Positions 1 to 8,344 of a stretch of DNA of 64,000 nucleotides are shown here, piece after piece. The translations under genes and the position numbers were made by a program. The stretch's first letter is position 1, and each line of letters begins with the position of its first letter. The stretch lies in contig JAURZM010000013.1 of NCBI GenBank assembly GCA_030653385.1, forward strand, positions 62,001 to 126,000, read 5' to 3'. Below the pieces are notes generated by a model. That model was not told where the DNA came from, did no database searches, and saw nothing but the letters and a program-made list of their open reading frames with translations. The DNA is from Rubrivivax sp. (lineage in GTDB: Bacteria > Pseudomonadota > Gammaproteobacteria > Burkholderiales > Burkholderiaceae_C).

Positions 1-1
1 C

Positions 2-124
2 ACGGGCGACACGCTGTCGCAGCAGGCTCGGCAGGTGCTGGAAGAGTCGGGCTGCGCCAGTCTGGACAAACCTTTTGCCAAGGCCGACTTGCTGGCCGCG
101 GTGCGCGAGACGCTGGAACGCTGA
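2..124 (+). CDS. Response regulator receiver domain, C-terminal fragment
   Basis: Only the last 40 codons of this gene lie in the window. The frame begins TGDTLS and ends in TGA at 122-124. The fragment has the end of a CheY-like receiver fold: a T-G-D stretch where the switch Thr sits, then LDKPF with the conserved Lys-Pro, then a final amphipathic helix. The protein stops right after the receiver domain, so this is either a single-domain regulator or a receiver at the C-terminus of a hybrid kinase. The partner cannot be told from here. The gdt1 gene on the other strand converges on it with no gap. Confidence 0.7.
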   Translation, partial: TGDTLSQQARQVLEESGCASLDKPFAKADLLAAVRETLER

Positions 125-709
125 TCAGAACAGGCGTCCGACGTTGAACAGCGTCAGCACCCCCAGCACCAGAAAGATGAAGGCCGCGATGCCATGCACC
201 AGCCGCATCGACACCTTGCGTGCGAGGGCGTCGCCCAGAAAAACCGCCGGCACGTTGGCCAACATCAGCCCCAGCGTGGAGCCGGCCACCACCGCAAGCA
301 AGTCGGGGTAACGCGCGGCCAGCGCCACGGTGGCAATCTGCGTCTTGTCACCCATCTCGGCCAGGAAAAACGCCACCACCGTGGTGCCAAAAACGCCGAA
401 GCGCTGGCGGCTGCCGATGCCGGTGTCGTCGACCTTGTCGGGAACCAGCATCCATGCTGCCATGGCGATGAATGACAGCCCGATGACCCAGCGCAGCAGG
501 TCGGGCCCCAGCACCTGCGCCACCCAACCGCCCACGGCACCGGCCAGTGCGTGGTTGGCCACCGTGGCCACCAGGATGCCCAGGATGATGGGCAGCGGCC
601 GCTTGAAACGCGCGGCCAGCAACATGGCCAGCAACTGGGTCTTGTCGCCCATTTCGCCCAGGGCGACAACACCGGTTGAGATGAAAAAGGCTTCCAACAA
701 CTGCTCCAT
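125..709 (-). CDS. mneA: GDT1/UPF0016 family manganese exporter (MneA-like)
   Basis: Predicted inner-membrane cation exporter of 194 residues. It has the two signature repeats of the UPF0016/GDT1 family, each with an E-x-G-D-K-T motif (EMGDKT at residues 19-24 and 118-123), set in two similar halves of three hydrophobic helices. Bacterial members export Mn2+, and the paired acidic motifs form the metal path. Length is normal for the family. The start at 709 has no clear Shine-Dalgarno sequence. The short upstream leader looks like a degenerate yybP-ykoY element, which would fit control by manganese. The gene follows the caspase gene on the same strand. Confidence 0.85.
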   Translation of the reverse strand: MEQLLEAFFISTGVVALGEMGDKTQLLAMLLAARFKRPLPIILGILVATVANHALAGAVGGWVAQVLGPDLLRWVIGLSFIAMAAWMLVPDKVDDTGIGSRQRFGVFGTTVVAFFLAEMGDKTQIATVALAARYPDLLAVVAGSTLGLMLANVPAVFLGDALARKVSMRLVHGIAAFIFLVLGVLTLFNVGRLF

Positions 710-711
710 GC

Positions 712-781
712 ACCGGCATGGAGCTTGCCCGGCCGGCCCCGGACCACCCGGGGTCTTCGATGCCCTGAAGGCTACACCGTG
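712..781 (-). promoter_or_regulatory. Possible yybP-ykoY-type Mn riboswitch leader
   Basis: Read on the minus strand, the leader of the GDT1/MneA gene contains GTGTAGCC, a short CC..GG helix, an AUCGAAGACCC stretch and a distal CCGGCCGGGCAAGC segment just before the start codon. These resemble the GUAGCC...AUCGUCAACA...GGCAAG order of proteobacterial manganese riboswitches in front of this gene family. The match is imperfect (no GGGGAGUAG, no GUCAACAUA), and the 5' part overlaps the end of the caspase gene. Context is the main support. Confidence 0.3.
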
Positions 782-1686
782 AAGGGCTGCTGCCGCAGGA
801 AAGCCGCCGCAGGCCCCAGCGTGAAGAGATTGGGCGACTGGCTGGCCGGCATGCGGCTGCGCACCTGAGCGTGCAGTTGCGTGTAGGTGCCGCTGAACTT
901 GCCCTTGTTCCAGACCGCCAGCAGCTCACCGGTGAAAGCGCCGTTGTTGTCTCCGTCCATCGAGTACTGGTTGTCCTGGCAGCCCGAGATCAGCACCACC
1001 GAGGGTTTGAAGCGCCCCACCAGCACGGTGGCCTGCGCCGCCGGGCCTGCCAATGCCACTTGCGCCAGGGCGGCGTCGGGGTCGACCGGCGCACGGCGCC
1101 TTTCGGCGGCCGCCGCCTGCGCCACGTCGGCCTGCAGGCGGTCGTACAGCTCACGGTGCGCGGCATAGACTTTGGCACCGATGGCGTCGGGCATCAGGCG
1201 CCGGCGCTGGCCGGCAGGCAGCGGCGGCGGTTTGCGCGCGCGTGTGACGGTGCCGCTGTGGCAGCTGTCGCTGAGCACCAGCACCCGCACACCGGCGGCA
1301 AAGCGGCTGAGCTCGAAGTACAGCTCGTCGTCGATCAGCTGGCCGTCGAAGAGGCACCAGGTTTCGTCCTTGCGATCGGCTTCGTCGCGGTTGGTGTCGG
1401 GCACCTGACCGCCATGGCCGGAAAACGTCAGGAAAAACAGGTCGCCCGACTTCAGCGCCTTGACCGCCGCGCGCAGCGCAGCCAACACGGCTGCGCGGGT
1501 GGCCTTCTTGGTCAGCAGCGTCGTGCTTTTCATGCCCTGTTTCCTGGCGATGGCGGCCATGTCCTTGGCATCGAACTCACACGCTGCCAGCGGGCCTTCC
1601 CAGCCTTCGTAGGCCGCGGCGCTGACGGTGTTCAGGCCCAGGTGCAGCGACATCGCATTGGCTTTTTTGAGGGTGGACGTGGCCAT
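772..1686 (-). CDS. Caspase-fold peptidase C14 (metacaspase-like)
   Basis: A 304-residue caspase-like cysteine protease with no other domain. The catalytic His lies in FSGHGGQ (His91) and the catalytic Cys in LSDSCHSGT (Cys142), spaced as in metacaspases and orthocaspases. After the Cys comes a charged, Ala-rich linker, then a p10-like part with LISGCQDNQ. Neither a signal peptide nor a transmembrane segment is seen, so it should be cytoplasmic. The start at 1686 is preceded by GGAGAA, seven bases upstream; longer frames run into the divergent nitroreductase region. Family members cut after Arg or Lys, but the substrate here is unknown. There is no WD40, STAND or TIR partner beside it, unlike many prokaryotic caspases in defence loci. 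Confidence 0.88.
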   Translation of the reverse strand: MATSTLKKANAMSLHLGLNTVSAAAYEGWEGPLAACEFDAKDMAAIARKQGMKSTTLLTKKATRAAVLAALRAAVKALKSGDLFFLTFSGHGGQVPDTNRDEADRKDETWCLFDGQLIDDELYFELSRFAAGVRVLVLSDSCHSGTVTRARKPPPLPAGQRRRLMPDAIGAKVYAAHRELYDRLQADVAQAAAAERRRAPVDPDAALAQVALAGPAAQATVLVGRFKPSVVLISGCQDNQYSMDGDNNGAFTGELLAVWNKGKFSGTYTQLHAQVRSRMPASQSPNLFTLGPAAAFLRQQPFTV

Positions 1687-1852
1687 GAGCGGTTCTCCTG
1701 TGTCGGGTGTTGTGTCGGGTTGTTGGGGTGCGGCGGCGGGATCATGGAACGAAGTTTGGGCGTGCGCCAACCCTAGGAAACTGGGCTGCCACCCGCGCCT
1801 CGTGCAGACTCGAGGCCCTGGGCCAGATGCCGGTCCGAAGCCTTGCCCCTCC

Positions 1853-2572
1853 ATGAACAGACACTTGCCACCGCCTTTTGAACTGCAGCCCCTGCCCGGG
1901 TACCGCGAATACCCGCCCGAGGAAATGCAAAGGCGGGCGCAGGACTTCCGTGGCGACATGGCGCGCCGCCGCAGCGTGCGCGACTTCGAGTCGCGTGCCG
2001 TGCCACGTGCCGTGATCGAACAGGCATTGCTGGCCGCTGGCACCGCACCCTCGGGTGCCAACCAGCAGCCCTGGTTCTTCAGCGTCATCACCGACCCGGC
2101 ACGCAAGCGGCGCATCCGCCTGGCGGCCGAAACCGAAGAACGCGAGTTCTACAGCGGTCGGGCGCCGCGGGAATGGCTGGACGCACTCGCCCCGCTGGGC
2201 ACCGACCCGGCCAAGCCCTTTCTGGAAGAGGCGCCGCTGCTGATTGCCATCTTTGCGCAGAAGTACGGTGTGCGGCCCGACGGCAGCCGATTCAGCCACT
2301 ACTACGTACCCGAGTCGGTGGGCATCGCCACCGGTTTCCTGATCGCAGCGCTGCACCACGCCGGCCTGGCCACGCTGACCCACACCCCCAGCCCGATGGG
2401 TTTCCTGAACCAGATCTGCAACCGGCCGGTGCAAGAAAAGCCCGTCATCCTGCTGGTGGTGGGCTACCCCAAACCAGGCTGCCAGGTGCCGGTGCACGGC
2501 GGCGTGAAAAAACCGCTGGCGCAGATGGCTGAATGGCTGGAAGTCGCGCCGGTTCCAGACGCCCGGCCCTGA
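1853..2572 (+). CDS. Nitroreductase family protein (iodotyrosine deiodinase-like)
   Basis: A 239-residue FMN-dependent oxidoreductase of the nitroreductase fold. The N-terminal FMN-phosphate motif is RRRSVRDF, followed by [10 protein letters not shown], the typical second FMN-contact segment. The C-terminal part has the hydrophobic dimer helices and a VVGYP strand. Sequence style is closest to the IYD/BluB-like branch. Its substrate cannot be named. It uses NAD(P)H and flavin to reduce nitro, halogenated or quinone compounds by family analogy. The ATG at 1853 was chosen because the family starts about 40 residues before RRSVR; upstream extension runs through the divergent caspase promoter. 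A terminator follows at 2591-2622. Confidence 0.85.
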   Translation: MNRHLPPPFELQPLPGYREYPPEEMQRRAQDFRGDMARRRSVRDFESRAVPRAVIEQALLAAGTAPSGANQQPWFFSVITDPARKRRIRLAAETEEREFYSGRAPREWLDALAPLGTDPAKPFLEEAPLLIAIFAQKYGVRPDGSRFSHYYVPESVGIATGFLIAALHHAGLATLTHTPSPMGFLNQICNRPVQEKPVILLVVGYPKPGCQVPVHGGVKKPLAQMAEWLEVAPVPDARP

Positions 2573-2590
2573 CGTCGGCTGCGCCACGAA

Positions 2591-2622
2591 AAAAGGGCAG
2601 GCGCCGCAGCACCTGCCCTTTT
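2591..2622. terminator. Bidirectional Rho-independent terminator
   Basis: Perfect stem AAAAGGGCAGG / CCTGCCCTTTT with a 10-base loop. It lies between the nitroreductase gene (+) and the Ala/Lys-repeat gene (-), which converge. The A-run and T-run let it act on both strands. Confidence 0.85.
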
Positions 2623-2639
2623 CACTTGAAGCGGCGGAA

Positions 2640-2864
2640 TTACTTCTTCGCTTCTTCCTTCTTCATTTCCTTCTTGGCTTCGGCCTTGGCAGCGCTTGCA
2701 GCCGGCTTGGCGGCTTCGGCCTTGGCAGCCGGCTTGGCGGCTTCAGCCTTGGCAGCCGGCTTGGCAGCTTCGGCCTTGGCCGGGGCGGCGGCAGCGTGCG
2801 ATGCGGCTTGGGCGCCGGTGACGGCGAAGGCGGCCAGGATCAGGGCGGTCAGGGTCTTGTTCAT
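2640..2864 (-). CDS. Small exported Ala/Lys/Glu-repeat protein
   Basis: A 74-residue protein with a clear signal peptide (MNKTLTALILAAFAVTGAQA) and a mature part made almost only of Ala, Lys, Glu and Pro. The nine-residue unit KAEAAKPAA is repeated three times, visible in DNA as a 27-base tandem repeat at about 2699-2776. It ends in a very basic tail (KKEMKKEEAKK). No known domain is present. In composition it resembles acid-shock (Asr-like) periplasmic proteins, but that is only an analogy. It is a stand-alone gene with a terminator downstream. The repeat should vary in copy number between strains. Confidence 0.7.
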   Translation of the reverse strand: MNKTLTALILAAFAVTGAQAASHAAAAPAKAEAAKPAAKAEAAKPAAKAEAAKPAASAAKAEAKKEMKKEEAKK

Positions 2865-3023
2865 GTCGATCTTTCTCGGTCTATTGAATGATGTCGGTCT
2901 GCCCGGTCTCCCCCAGATTCCTGGTTAACCCCAGGTCCTCAGGCAATAACGAGCGGCCGATGTTGACTGGTCTAAGCGAAAGCCAACACCTGGCATGAGG
3001 TCAACGCGCCGACCGAAAAACGG

Positions 3024-4301
3024 TTGACGGGACTTGTATCTGCAGGTGCACGGCACGCTGAACCGGGGCTGTTGCGGGCGGCTACCATTGCGGCCACCTT
3101 GCCAAGCCATCAGCCCAATCTCATTGCCCGCGGTTTCTGGTGGCTGGTTCCAGCCAGTCTGACTTTCAGCCTGCAGGCCCTGGCCGCCCCTTACACGCCC
3201 GAGATCGACAACCAGGTGCTGGAACGGGTGCCGGCAAGGGCCAGCGACCCGGCAGCACGTGAGATGCAGGCCCTGCGCCAAGCCTGGCGCGCGCAGCCGA
3301 ACGACCTGACGGCCGCCATGCGGCTGGCCTGGCGCTACCAGGCCGAGGTGGCGGCAACCGGCGACCCGCGTTACATGGGCTACCTTCAGGCCACGCTGCA
3401 AAACTGGTGGGCGCTGCCCGAGCCGCCGCCTGAAGTGCGTGTGCTGCGCGCCGTGGTGCTGCAGTTTGATCATCGGTTTGACGAGGCCTTGGTCGACCTG
3501 AAAGCGGTGCTGGATCGGCACCCGACCCATGTCCAGGCGCTGGCCTGGCAGCTGGCCATCCAGATGGTGCGCGCCGACTACCGCGCGGCAGGCGACAGTT
3601 GTGAACGTTTGCAGCCGCTGGTGTCGCTGCTGGTGGCTGCCGCCTGCCGCGCCCAGGTGGACGCCATCACCGGCCGCGCGGACAAGGCTGCGGCCAGCCT
3701 GCGCGGTGCCCTGCAGCAACAGACCGGTGGCGACCCCGGCGAGCGGCTGTGGAGCCTGACGCGCCTGGCCGAGATCGAAATCCACCGTGGCCACCCGGCT
3801 GCGGCGCAAGTGGCCTTCGACCAGGCGCTGGCACTGGGCATCGAGGACGTCTACCTGCAGGCGGCCCATGCCGATTTCCTGCTCGACCAGGGTCGCGCTG
3901 CCGAGGTGCTGGTGCGCCTGAAAGGCCGTGCGCGTGCCGATGTGTTGCTGCTGCGCCTGGTGCTGGCCGCCAAGGTGACGGGCGACACGTTGTCTGCCCA
4001 AGCCACCCGCGAGCTGCAGGCCCGCTTTGACGCAGCCCGGCTGCGCGGCGATACCAGCCACCGCAAGGAAGAGTCCCGCCACGCGCTGGTGTTGCGCGGC
4101 GACGTGCCGCTGGCCTTGAAGCTGGCCAGCGAAAACTGGGCCCAGCAGCGCGAACCGGCCGACGCCCGTACGCTGCTGGAAGCCGCCTTGGCGGCACGCG
4201 ACCGCAAGGCCGCGCAGTCCGTGCTGCAGTGGCTGTCGGACAGCGGATTTTCGAGCGTCACGCTGCAGGACCTGGCTGCTCGTGTGAAAGCACTGCCGTG
4301 A
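3024..4301 (+). CDS. Exported tetratricopeptide-repeat protein
   Basis: A protein of up to 425 residues, rich in paired helices of TPR type (for example the segments around residues 120-160, 190-250 and 265-290), with a hydrophobic export signal ending in LQALA before APYTPEID. The start is uncertain: TTG codons at 3024, 3072 and 3099 are all in frame and no ATG precedes the signal peptide; the one at 3099 would give a normal-length signal. The stop overlaps the GTG start of the HupE/UreJ-like gene, so the two are translated together. TPR proteins scaffold complexes; the partner here is probably the downstream membrane protein. Specific function is unknown. Confidence 0.75.
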   Translation: MTGLVSAGARHAEPGLLRAATIAATLPSHQPNLIARGFWWLVPASLTFSLQALAAPYTPEIDNQVLERVPARASDPAAREMQALRQAWRAQPNDLTAAMRLAWRYQAEVAATGDPRYMGYLQATLQNWWALPEPPPEVRVLRAVVLQFDHRFDEALVDLKAVLDRHPTHVQALAWQLAIQMVRADYRAAGDSCERLQPLVSLLVAAACRAQVDAITGRADKAAASLRGALQQQTGGDPGERLWSLTRLAEIEIHRGHPAAAQVAFDQALALGIEDVYLQAAHADFLLDQGRAAEVLVRLKGRARADVLLLRLVLAAKVTGDTLSAQATRELQARFDAARLRGDTSHRKEESRHALVLRGDVPLALKLASENWAQQREPADARTLLEAALAARDRKAAQSVLQWLSDSGFSSVTLQDLAARVKALP

Positions 4302-5485
4302 GCTGCCGCTGGATTCGACTCGCCCGCTGGCTGCTCGCCGGCTTGCTGCTGGCCATGGCAGCGGCCAGCGCCTGGGCCCACAAACCTTCGGACAGTTACC
4401 TCACGATCAACGCCCAGGCGACTGGAACAACGGCGACCGAGGCGCAGCTCATCAGCGGCCAATGGGACATCGCCCTGCGTGACCTGGACTTCGCCATCGG
4501 CCTGGACGCCGACGGTGACGGCGCCATCACATGGGGCGAACTGCGCGCGCGGCATGCCGACATCGCCGCCTTCGCCACGGCGCGGTTGGTGGTGCGTGCC
4601 GACGGTCAACCCTGCCAACTGCAGGTCGGCGCGCAGCAGGTCGACAGCCACACCGACGGCGCCTACACCGTGCTGCCCTTGCAGCTGGCCTGCGCGCAAG
4701 CCGGGCCGCTTTCTGCCCTCGAGCTGGAGTACCGGCTGTTTGCCGACATCGACCCGCAACACCGCGGCCTGCTGAACCTGCGCACCGCCCAGGGCACCCG
4801 CACGGCGGTGTTGGGCCCGCAGGCCAGCGTGCAGCAGTTTTTGCTGTCCGGGGCCGAGGCCGGTTCGGGCTGGCGCGCCTTCGTGGACTATGTGCGCGAA
4901 GGGGTCTGGCACATCTGGATCGGCTTCGACCACATCCTGTTCCTGCTGGCCTTGCTGTTTCCAGCCGTGGGCTTTTTTGTCGACCGGCGCTGGCGGCCGG
5001 CCGACCGTCTTGGCCAGGCGGCGTGGGAGGTGCTGCGTGTGGTCACCGCCTTCACCGTGGCGCACTCCATCACCTTGTCGCTGGCCACGCTGGGCTGGGT
5101 GTCGCTGCCTTCGCGGCTGGTGGAGTCGGCCATCGCCGCGTCGGTGGTGCTGGCGGCGCTGAACAACGTGTGGCCGCTGTTCCACGGTCGGCGCTGGTGG
5201 GTGGCCTTTGTCTTCGGCTTGATCCACGGCTTTGGATTTGCCAGCGTGCTGGCCGACCTGGGTCTGCCCCAAGGTGTGCTCGCCTTGGCCTTGCTGGGTT
5301 TCAACATCGGTGTGGAACTGGGCCAGTTGGCCATCGTGGCGGCGTTCCTGCCCCTGGCCTTTGCGCTGCGCAGCACGCAGCTGTACCGCAAAGGTGTGCT
5401 GGTGCTCGGCTCATTGCTCATCGCGCTGCTGGCGTCGGTGTGGTTGGCTGAACGGGTGCTGGACCTGTCCTTGATGCCGTTCTGA
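4298..5485 (+). CDS. HupE/UreJ-like membrane protein with an EF-hand loop
   Basis: A 395-residue protein starting at a GTG that overlaps the previous stop (GTGA). It has a signal peptide ending near SAWA, then an extracytoplasmic domain of about 180 residues, then six to seven transmembrane helices with family His motifs (HIWIGFDHILF, FTVAHSIT, FGLIHGFGFA). The C-terminal part matches the HupE/UreJ_2 family, whose members are thought to move or bind Ni2+ or other metals. The N-terminal domain contains a textbook 12-residue EF-hand loop, DADGDGAITWGE, at residues 70-81, which suggests Ca2+ binding. No hydrogenase or urease genes are nearby, so a nickel role is not supported by context. Confidence 0.82.
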   Translation: MSCRWIRLARWLLAGLLLAMAAASAWAHKPSDSYLTINAQATGTTATEAQLISGQWDIALRDLDFAIGLDADGDGAITWGELRARHADIAAFATARLVVRADGQPCQLQVGAQQVDSHTDGAYTVLPLQLACAQAGPLSALELEYRLFADIDPQHRGLLNLRTAQGTRTAVLGPQASVQQFLLSGAEAGSGWRAFVDYVREGVWHIWIGFDHILFLLALLFPAVGFFVDRRWRPADRLGQAAWEVLRVVTAFTVAHSITLSLATLGWVSLPSRLVESAIAASVVLAALNNVWPLFHGRRWWVAFVFGLIHGFGFASVLADLGLPQGVLALALLGFNIGVELGQLAIVAAFLPLAFALRSTQLYRKGVLVLGSLLIALLASVWLAERVLDLSLMPF

Positions 5486-5598
5486 CAGACCCGGGCCGGG
5501 CCGTAACGGCCGCCTAACGGTCACTTGCCTACAACTGCGCCATGGCATCCCGAAAGGGCGCCACCTTCAGTGTGCAGATGATCAGGGGAGTCCACCGC

Positions 5599-5814
5599 AT
5601 GTTCGCCAGCCGAAACCACCGTCACGATTTTGCCGACACACGTGCCCTGGGGCCGGAGTCGGTGCTCACATTGGTCGGTACGAGCCGGTTCGAGCCCATT
5701 GACGAGCGCGAGCAGTTGGCGCAGGCCGACGCAGCCGACAGCCATCTCCTGCGTTTGGTGATGTGCGTGGCGACCGCCACCTTGGTGCTGGCGCTGGTCA
5801 GCAGCCTGGCCTGA
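5599..5814 (+). CDS. Small hypothetical membrane-anchored protein
   Basis: A 71-residue frame with an ATG at 5599 preceded by AGGGGAG eight bases upstream. A longer start at 5542 is possible but has no ribosome site. The N-terminal 45 residues are polar (contains FEPIDEREQLAQ) and the C-terminus is a single hydrophobic helix (LLRLVMCVATATLVLALVSSLA). This is the layout of a tail-anchored protein. No family is recognised. It stands alone between the HupE-like gene and the kinase gene. Confidence 0.5.
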   Translation: MFASRNHRHDFADTRALGPESVLTLVGTSRFEPIDEREQLAQADAADSHLLRLVMCVATATLVLALVSSLA

Positions 5815-6175
5815 ACAGGCCGCGCAAAGTCGTCCCTTGGTACTAAGGAGCCGGTGCTGTGCCACCTGGCCGGTAAAGCCGGCCATTGAACCTGCCCGAC
5901 CCGTGTAACCAGCCAACGGCCGGTTCGGTCCGCGAAGCCCGTTCGGGCGGGGCCCCTTGCCCACGGGGCGCCAGCCCCCGGCTCCGGCTGCTGCCAGCGG
6001 CACTGCCCGCCGCTGACACCACGGCCCCATTGCCAAGCAAACTCCACGGCCCAGCCTGTCGGCGGGGTGTGCATCCTGTCGGCCGGCCTGCGCCACACAT
6101 CGCCTGCCCCTGGCGGCGCCAGCGCGGCTGCGTACAGTGCACAGTATCCGAGCCCCCCGTGACGTGCATCCCCTC
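5815..6175. other. Gene-free stretch before the LytS-type kinase
   Basis: About 360 bases with no convincing frame. A 7-bp hairpin, TGGCCGG/CCGGCCA with loop TAAAG, lies at 5867-5885. It could be an RNA structure or an inefficient terminator for the 71-residue gene, as there is no T-run. The rest is C/G-rich and shows no obvious operator. Confidence 0.4.
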
Positions 6176-7708
6176 ATGACCGCCCCCGCTTCTTCAGCCG
6201 CCTTGTGGCACGCACGCTGGCAGACCTTTTCGGCACGTGCGCTGCGTGCTTTCCATGCCTACGCCAACTGGTTGCTCAGCATCAGCTGGCGGCGCTTCAT
6301 CGTGTTGTCGGTGCTGTTGCTGATCGTGGTGGGCATCCTGCATGACCTGCCACCGTTCACCTGGACGGTCACCGAACATTTCGAAGGCCGGCCCGCACGA
6401 ACCGAACGTGCCCCGCGGCCAGCCGCGCCCGTCGCACCGCCCGCGCCACCGGCGCTACCGGCAGAGCCTGGCGCCGGCAAGGCCAAGCCCAACATCAGCA
6501 TCGGCAAGGACGGCATCCGCATCGAAGAGGGCAAGGCCGACGAAGGCGTGGACATCAGCATCGGCAAGGACGGCATCCGCATCACGCCCAAGGCCCGCGC
6601 CTCGGCCCAGGCGGCGTCGGCTGCGGGCGTGGCCGCTGAAGAGGCCCGCCGGGCGGCCGACCTGGCGGCATCGGCCGCCGACCAGGCGATCCGCATCACG
6701 GTGCCGCCAGGTCTTTTGAACCGGCAGGAAGTGAAAGAAGCCTTGGAAGAAGCCCGCCGCGAGGTCGAATCGGCCATGCGTGATGCCAAGGAGGCCGCCG
6801 AGGAAGCCAGGCGCGACGCCGCAGAAGCGATGCGCGATGCCCAATCGGCGCAGCGCGAAGCCGAAGCAGCCATGCGCCAGATGGAACGGGCCGAAGAGCG
6901 CCAGACACGCGCCTCACGCCGCGTCACGCGCTTTGGCATCGGCGACTTCCTGATGCAGTTCACCGTGTTCTGGATCATCGCCTCGGCGATCATCAAGTTC
7001 ACCTACAAGGGCCAGAAGCAGGCCGAAGTGAAGGCCGCGCAAGCCACCGAAACGGCCGAGGCCGAGTCACTCAAACGCCAGGTCGTGGAAGCCCGCATGG
7101 CCGCCATGCAGGCGCAGGTGGAGCCGCACTTCCTGTTCAACACGCTGGCCAGCATCGACCACCTGATCGAAACCGACCCGGCCCGCGCCAGCGTGATGCA
7201 GAAGAACCTGATTGCGCTGCTGCGTGCCAGCATGCCCACGATGCGCGAAGCCGCAGGTGGCAACGGCAGCGGCGTGCGCGACCTGGGGCGCGAGATCGCG
7301 GTCATCAGGCCCTACCTGGAGATCCTGAAGGTGCGTATGGAAGAACGGCTCACCACCGACATCGCAGTGCCCGACGGCCTGCTGTCCGCCGAGTTCCCGC
7401 CCATGATGATCCAGACGCTGGTGGAAAACGCCATCAAACACGGCCTGGAGCCCAAGCCCGAGGGCGGTCACCTGCGCGTGACGGCAGAAATCGTGCACGG
7501 CAAGCTGCAGATGACGGTGGCCGACACCGGCCTGGGTTTTGGCAAGGCGGCCACCGCCGGCACGGGTGTGGGCCTGGCCAATATCCGCGAACGCCTGCAG
7601 ATGTTGTATGGCGCGAAGGCCAGCCTGACGGTGGCCGAGAACACACCCAGCGGCACCGTCGTGACGGTCACCGTGCCCTACAAAACCGTGGAAGGGAGTG
7701 CGGCATGA
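6176..7708 (+). CDS. LytS/AlgZ-type sensor histidine kinase with periplasmic coiled coil
   Basis: A 510-residue membrane kinase. Order: cytoplasmic N-terminus, transmembrane helix around residues 40-58, a Pro-rich linker, a duplicated ISIGKDGIRI motif, a long Ala/Glu/Arg coiled coil (about residues 140-255), a second transmembrane helix (FLMQFTVFWIIASAII), then the kinase core. The His_kinase phosphoacceptor is in VEPHFLFN (His318), the N box is ENAIKHG and the G box is DTGLGF followed by GVGLANI. The coil between two membrane helices should be periplasmic and may sense the envelope. The ATG at 6176 was preferred over an in-frame GTG at 6137. It overlaps the next gene (ATGA) and acts with the LytTR regulator at 8345. 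Confidence 0.88.
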   Translation: MTAPASSAALWHARWQTFSARALRAFHAYANWLLSISWRRFIVLSVLLLIVVGILHDLPPFTWTVTEHFEGRPARTERAPRPAAPVAPPAPPALPAEPGAGKAKPNISIGKDGIRIEEGKADEGVDISIGKDGIRITPKARASAQAASAAGVAAEEARRAADLAASAADQAIRITVPPGLLNRQEVKEALEEARREVESAMRDAKEAAEEARRDAAEAMRDAQSAQREAEAAMRQMERAEERQTRASRRVTRFGIGDFLMQFTVFWIIASAIIKFTYKGQKQAEVKAAQATETAEAESLKRQVVEARMAAMQAQVEPHFLFNTLASIDHLIETDPARASVMQKNLIALLRASMPTMREAAGGNGSGVRDLGREIAVIRPYLEILKVRMEERLTTDIAVPDGLLSAEFPPMMIQTLVENAIKHGLEPKPEGGHLRVTAEIVHGKLQMTVADTGLGFGKAATAGTGVGLANIRERLQMLYGAKASLTVAENTPSGTVVTVTVPYKTVEGSAA

Positions 7709-8208
7709 GTGCATCAGCGAACAGCGAGGGCAGCCATGCCTTCGGGCCAGCGTCGGCGGCCACTGCCGCCCCAGTGGCCACCCCACTGGTGGCTCCGAAG
7801 AGAAGTTGGGGCTGGTGGCTGCTGGGCATCCTTGTCGCGGTGACGCTGCTGGCCGCCCTGATGGGCGCTGTGCTGGTGAACACCTTGGACGAAGCCTCTC
7901 GCGAGGGATTCCAGCTCACCGTGAACGGCCAACACTGGCCCATCGTGGCGCTGGACAGCGAACGGGGCTGGGCAGCGGTGTTGGCCATCGGCCTGGCGCT
8001 GCTGCTGCTGGTCGTCGTGTTGCCGGTGGTGTTGATGCTGGTGGCCGGTGCAGTGACCTTGTCGGTGGGACTGGCTGTCGGCCTGGCGGGCATGGCGGCG
8101 GCGGTTGCCATCGTGTCCAGTCTGGGCGCGGCCTTCCTGGTGCTGGCACTGGTGCTGTCGCCGCTGTGGGGGTTTGCACTGCTGCTGTGGCTGTTGCTGC
8201 GCAAGTGA
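7705..8208 (+). CDS. Hydrophobic membrane protein within the LytS/LytR operon
   Basis: A 167-residue protein whose ATG overlaps the kinase stop. After a polar N-terminus there is one transmembrane helix (WGWWLLGILVAVTLLAALMG), a short exported loop that includes FQLTVNGQHWPIVALD, then two or three very hydrophobic helices rich in Val, Leu, Ala and Gly. No known domain. Translational coupling between kinase and regulator suggests it belongs to the same signalling unit, perhaps as a sensor accessory or a target. Function is unknown. Confidence 0.7.
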   Translation: MSASANSEGSHAFGPASAATAAPVATPLVAPKRSWGWWLLGILVAVTLLAALMGAVLVNTLDEASREGFQLTVNGQHWPIVALDSERGWAAVLAIGLALLLLVVVLPVVLMLVAGAVTLSVGLAVGLAGMAAAVAIVSSLGAAFLVLALVLSPLWGFALLLWLLLRK

Positions 8209-8344
8209 CCGCCGGCACAGCAGGGAGCGCAGTGATGCAACCCGTGGACTCGCCCTGCCGTCGGGCTTGTGGGCCGGGATAGCATGCCGAGATTCACCGG
8301 TCCTTGACGCCGCTTCCCGAGGCCCCTGTTCCCGTCCCGCACCC

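Noticed and set aside
4298..5485. Hydrogenase or urease nickel locus from the HupE/UreJ match
   Set aside because: No hydrogenase, urease or nickel chaperone genes occur anywhere in the window.
5867..5885. Rho-independent terminator after the 71-residue gene
   Set aside because: A good 7-bp stem but no T-run follows, so it is only recorded as a hairpin.
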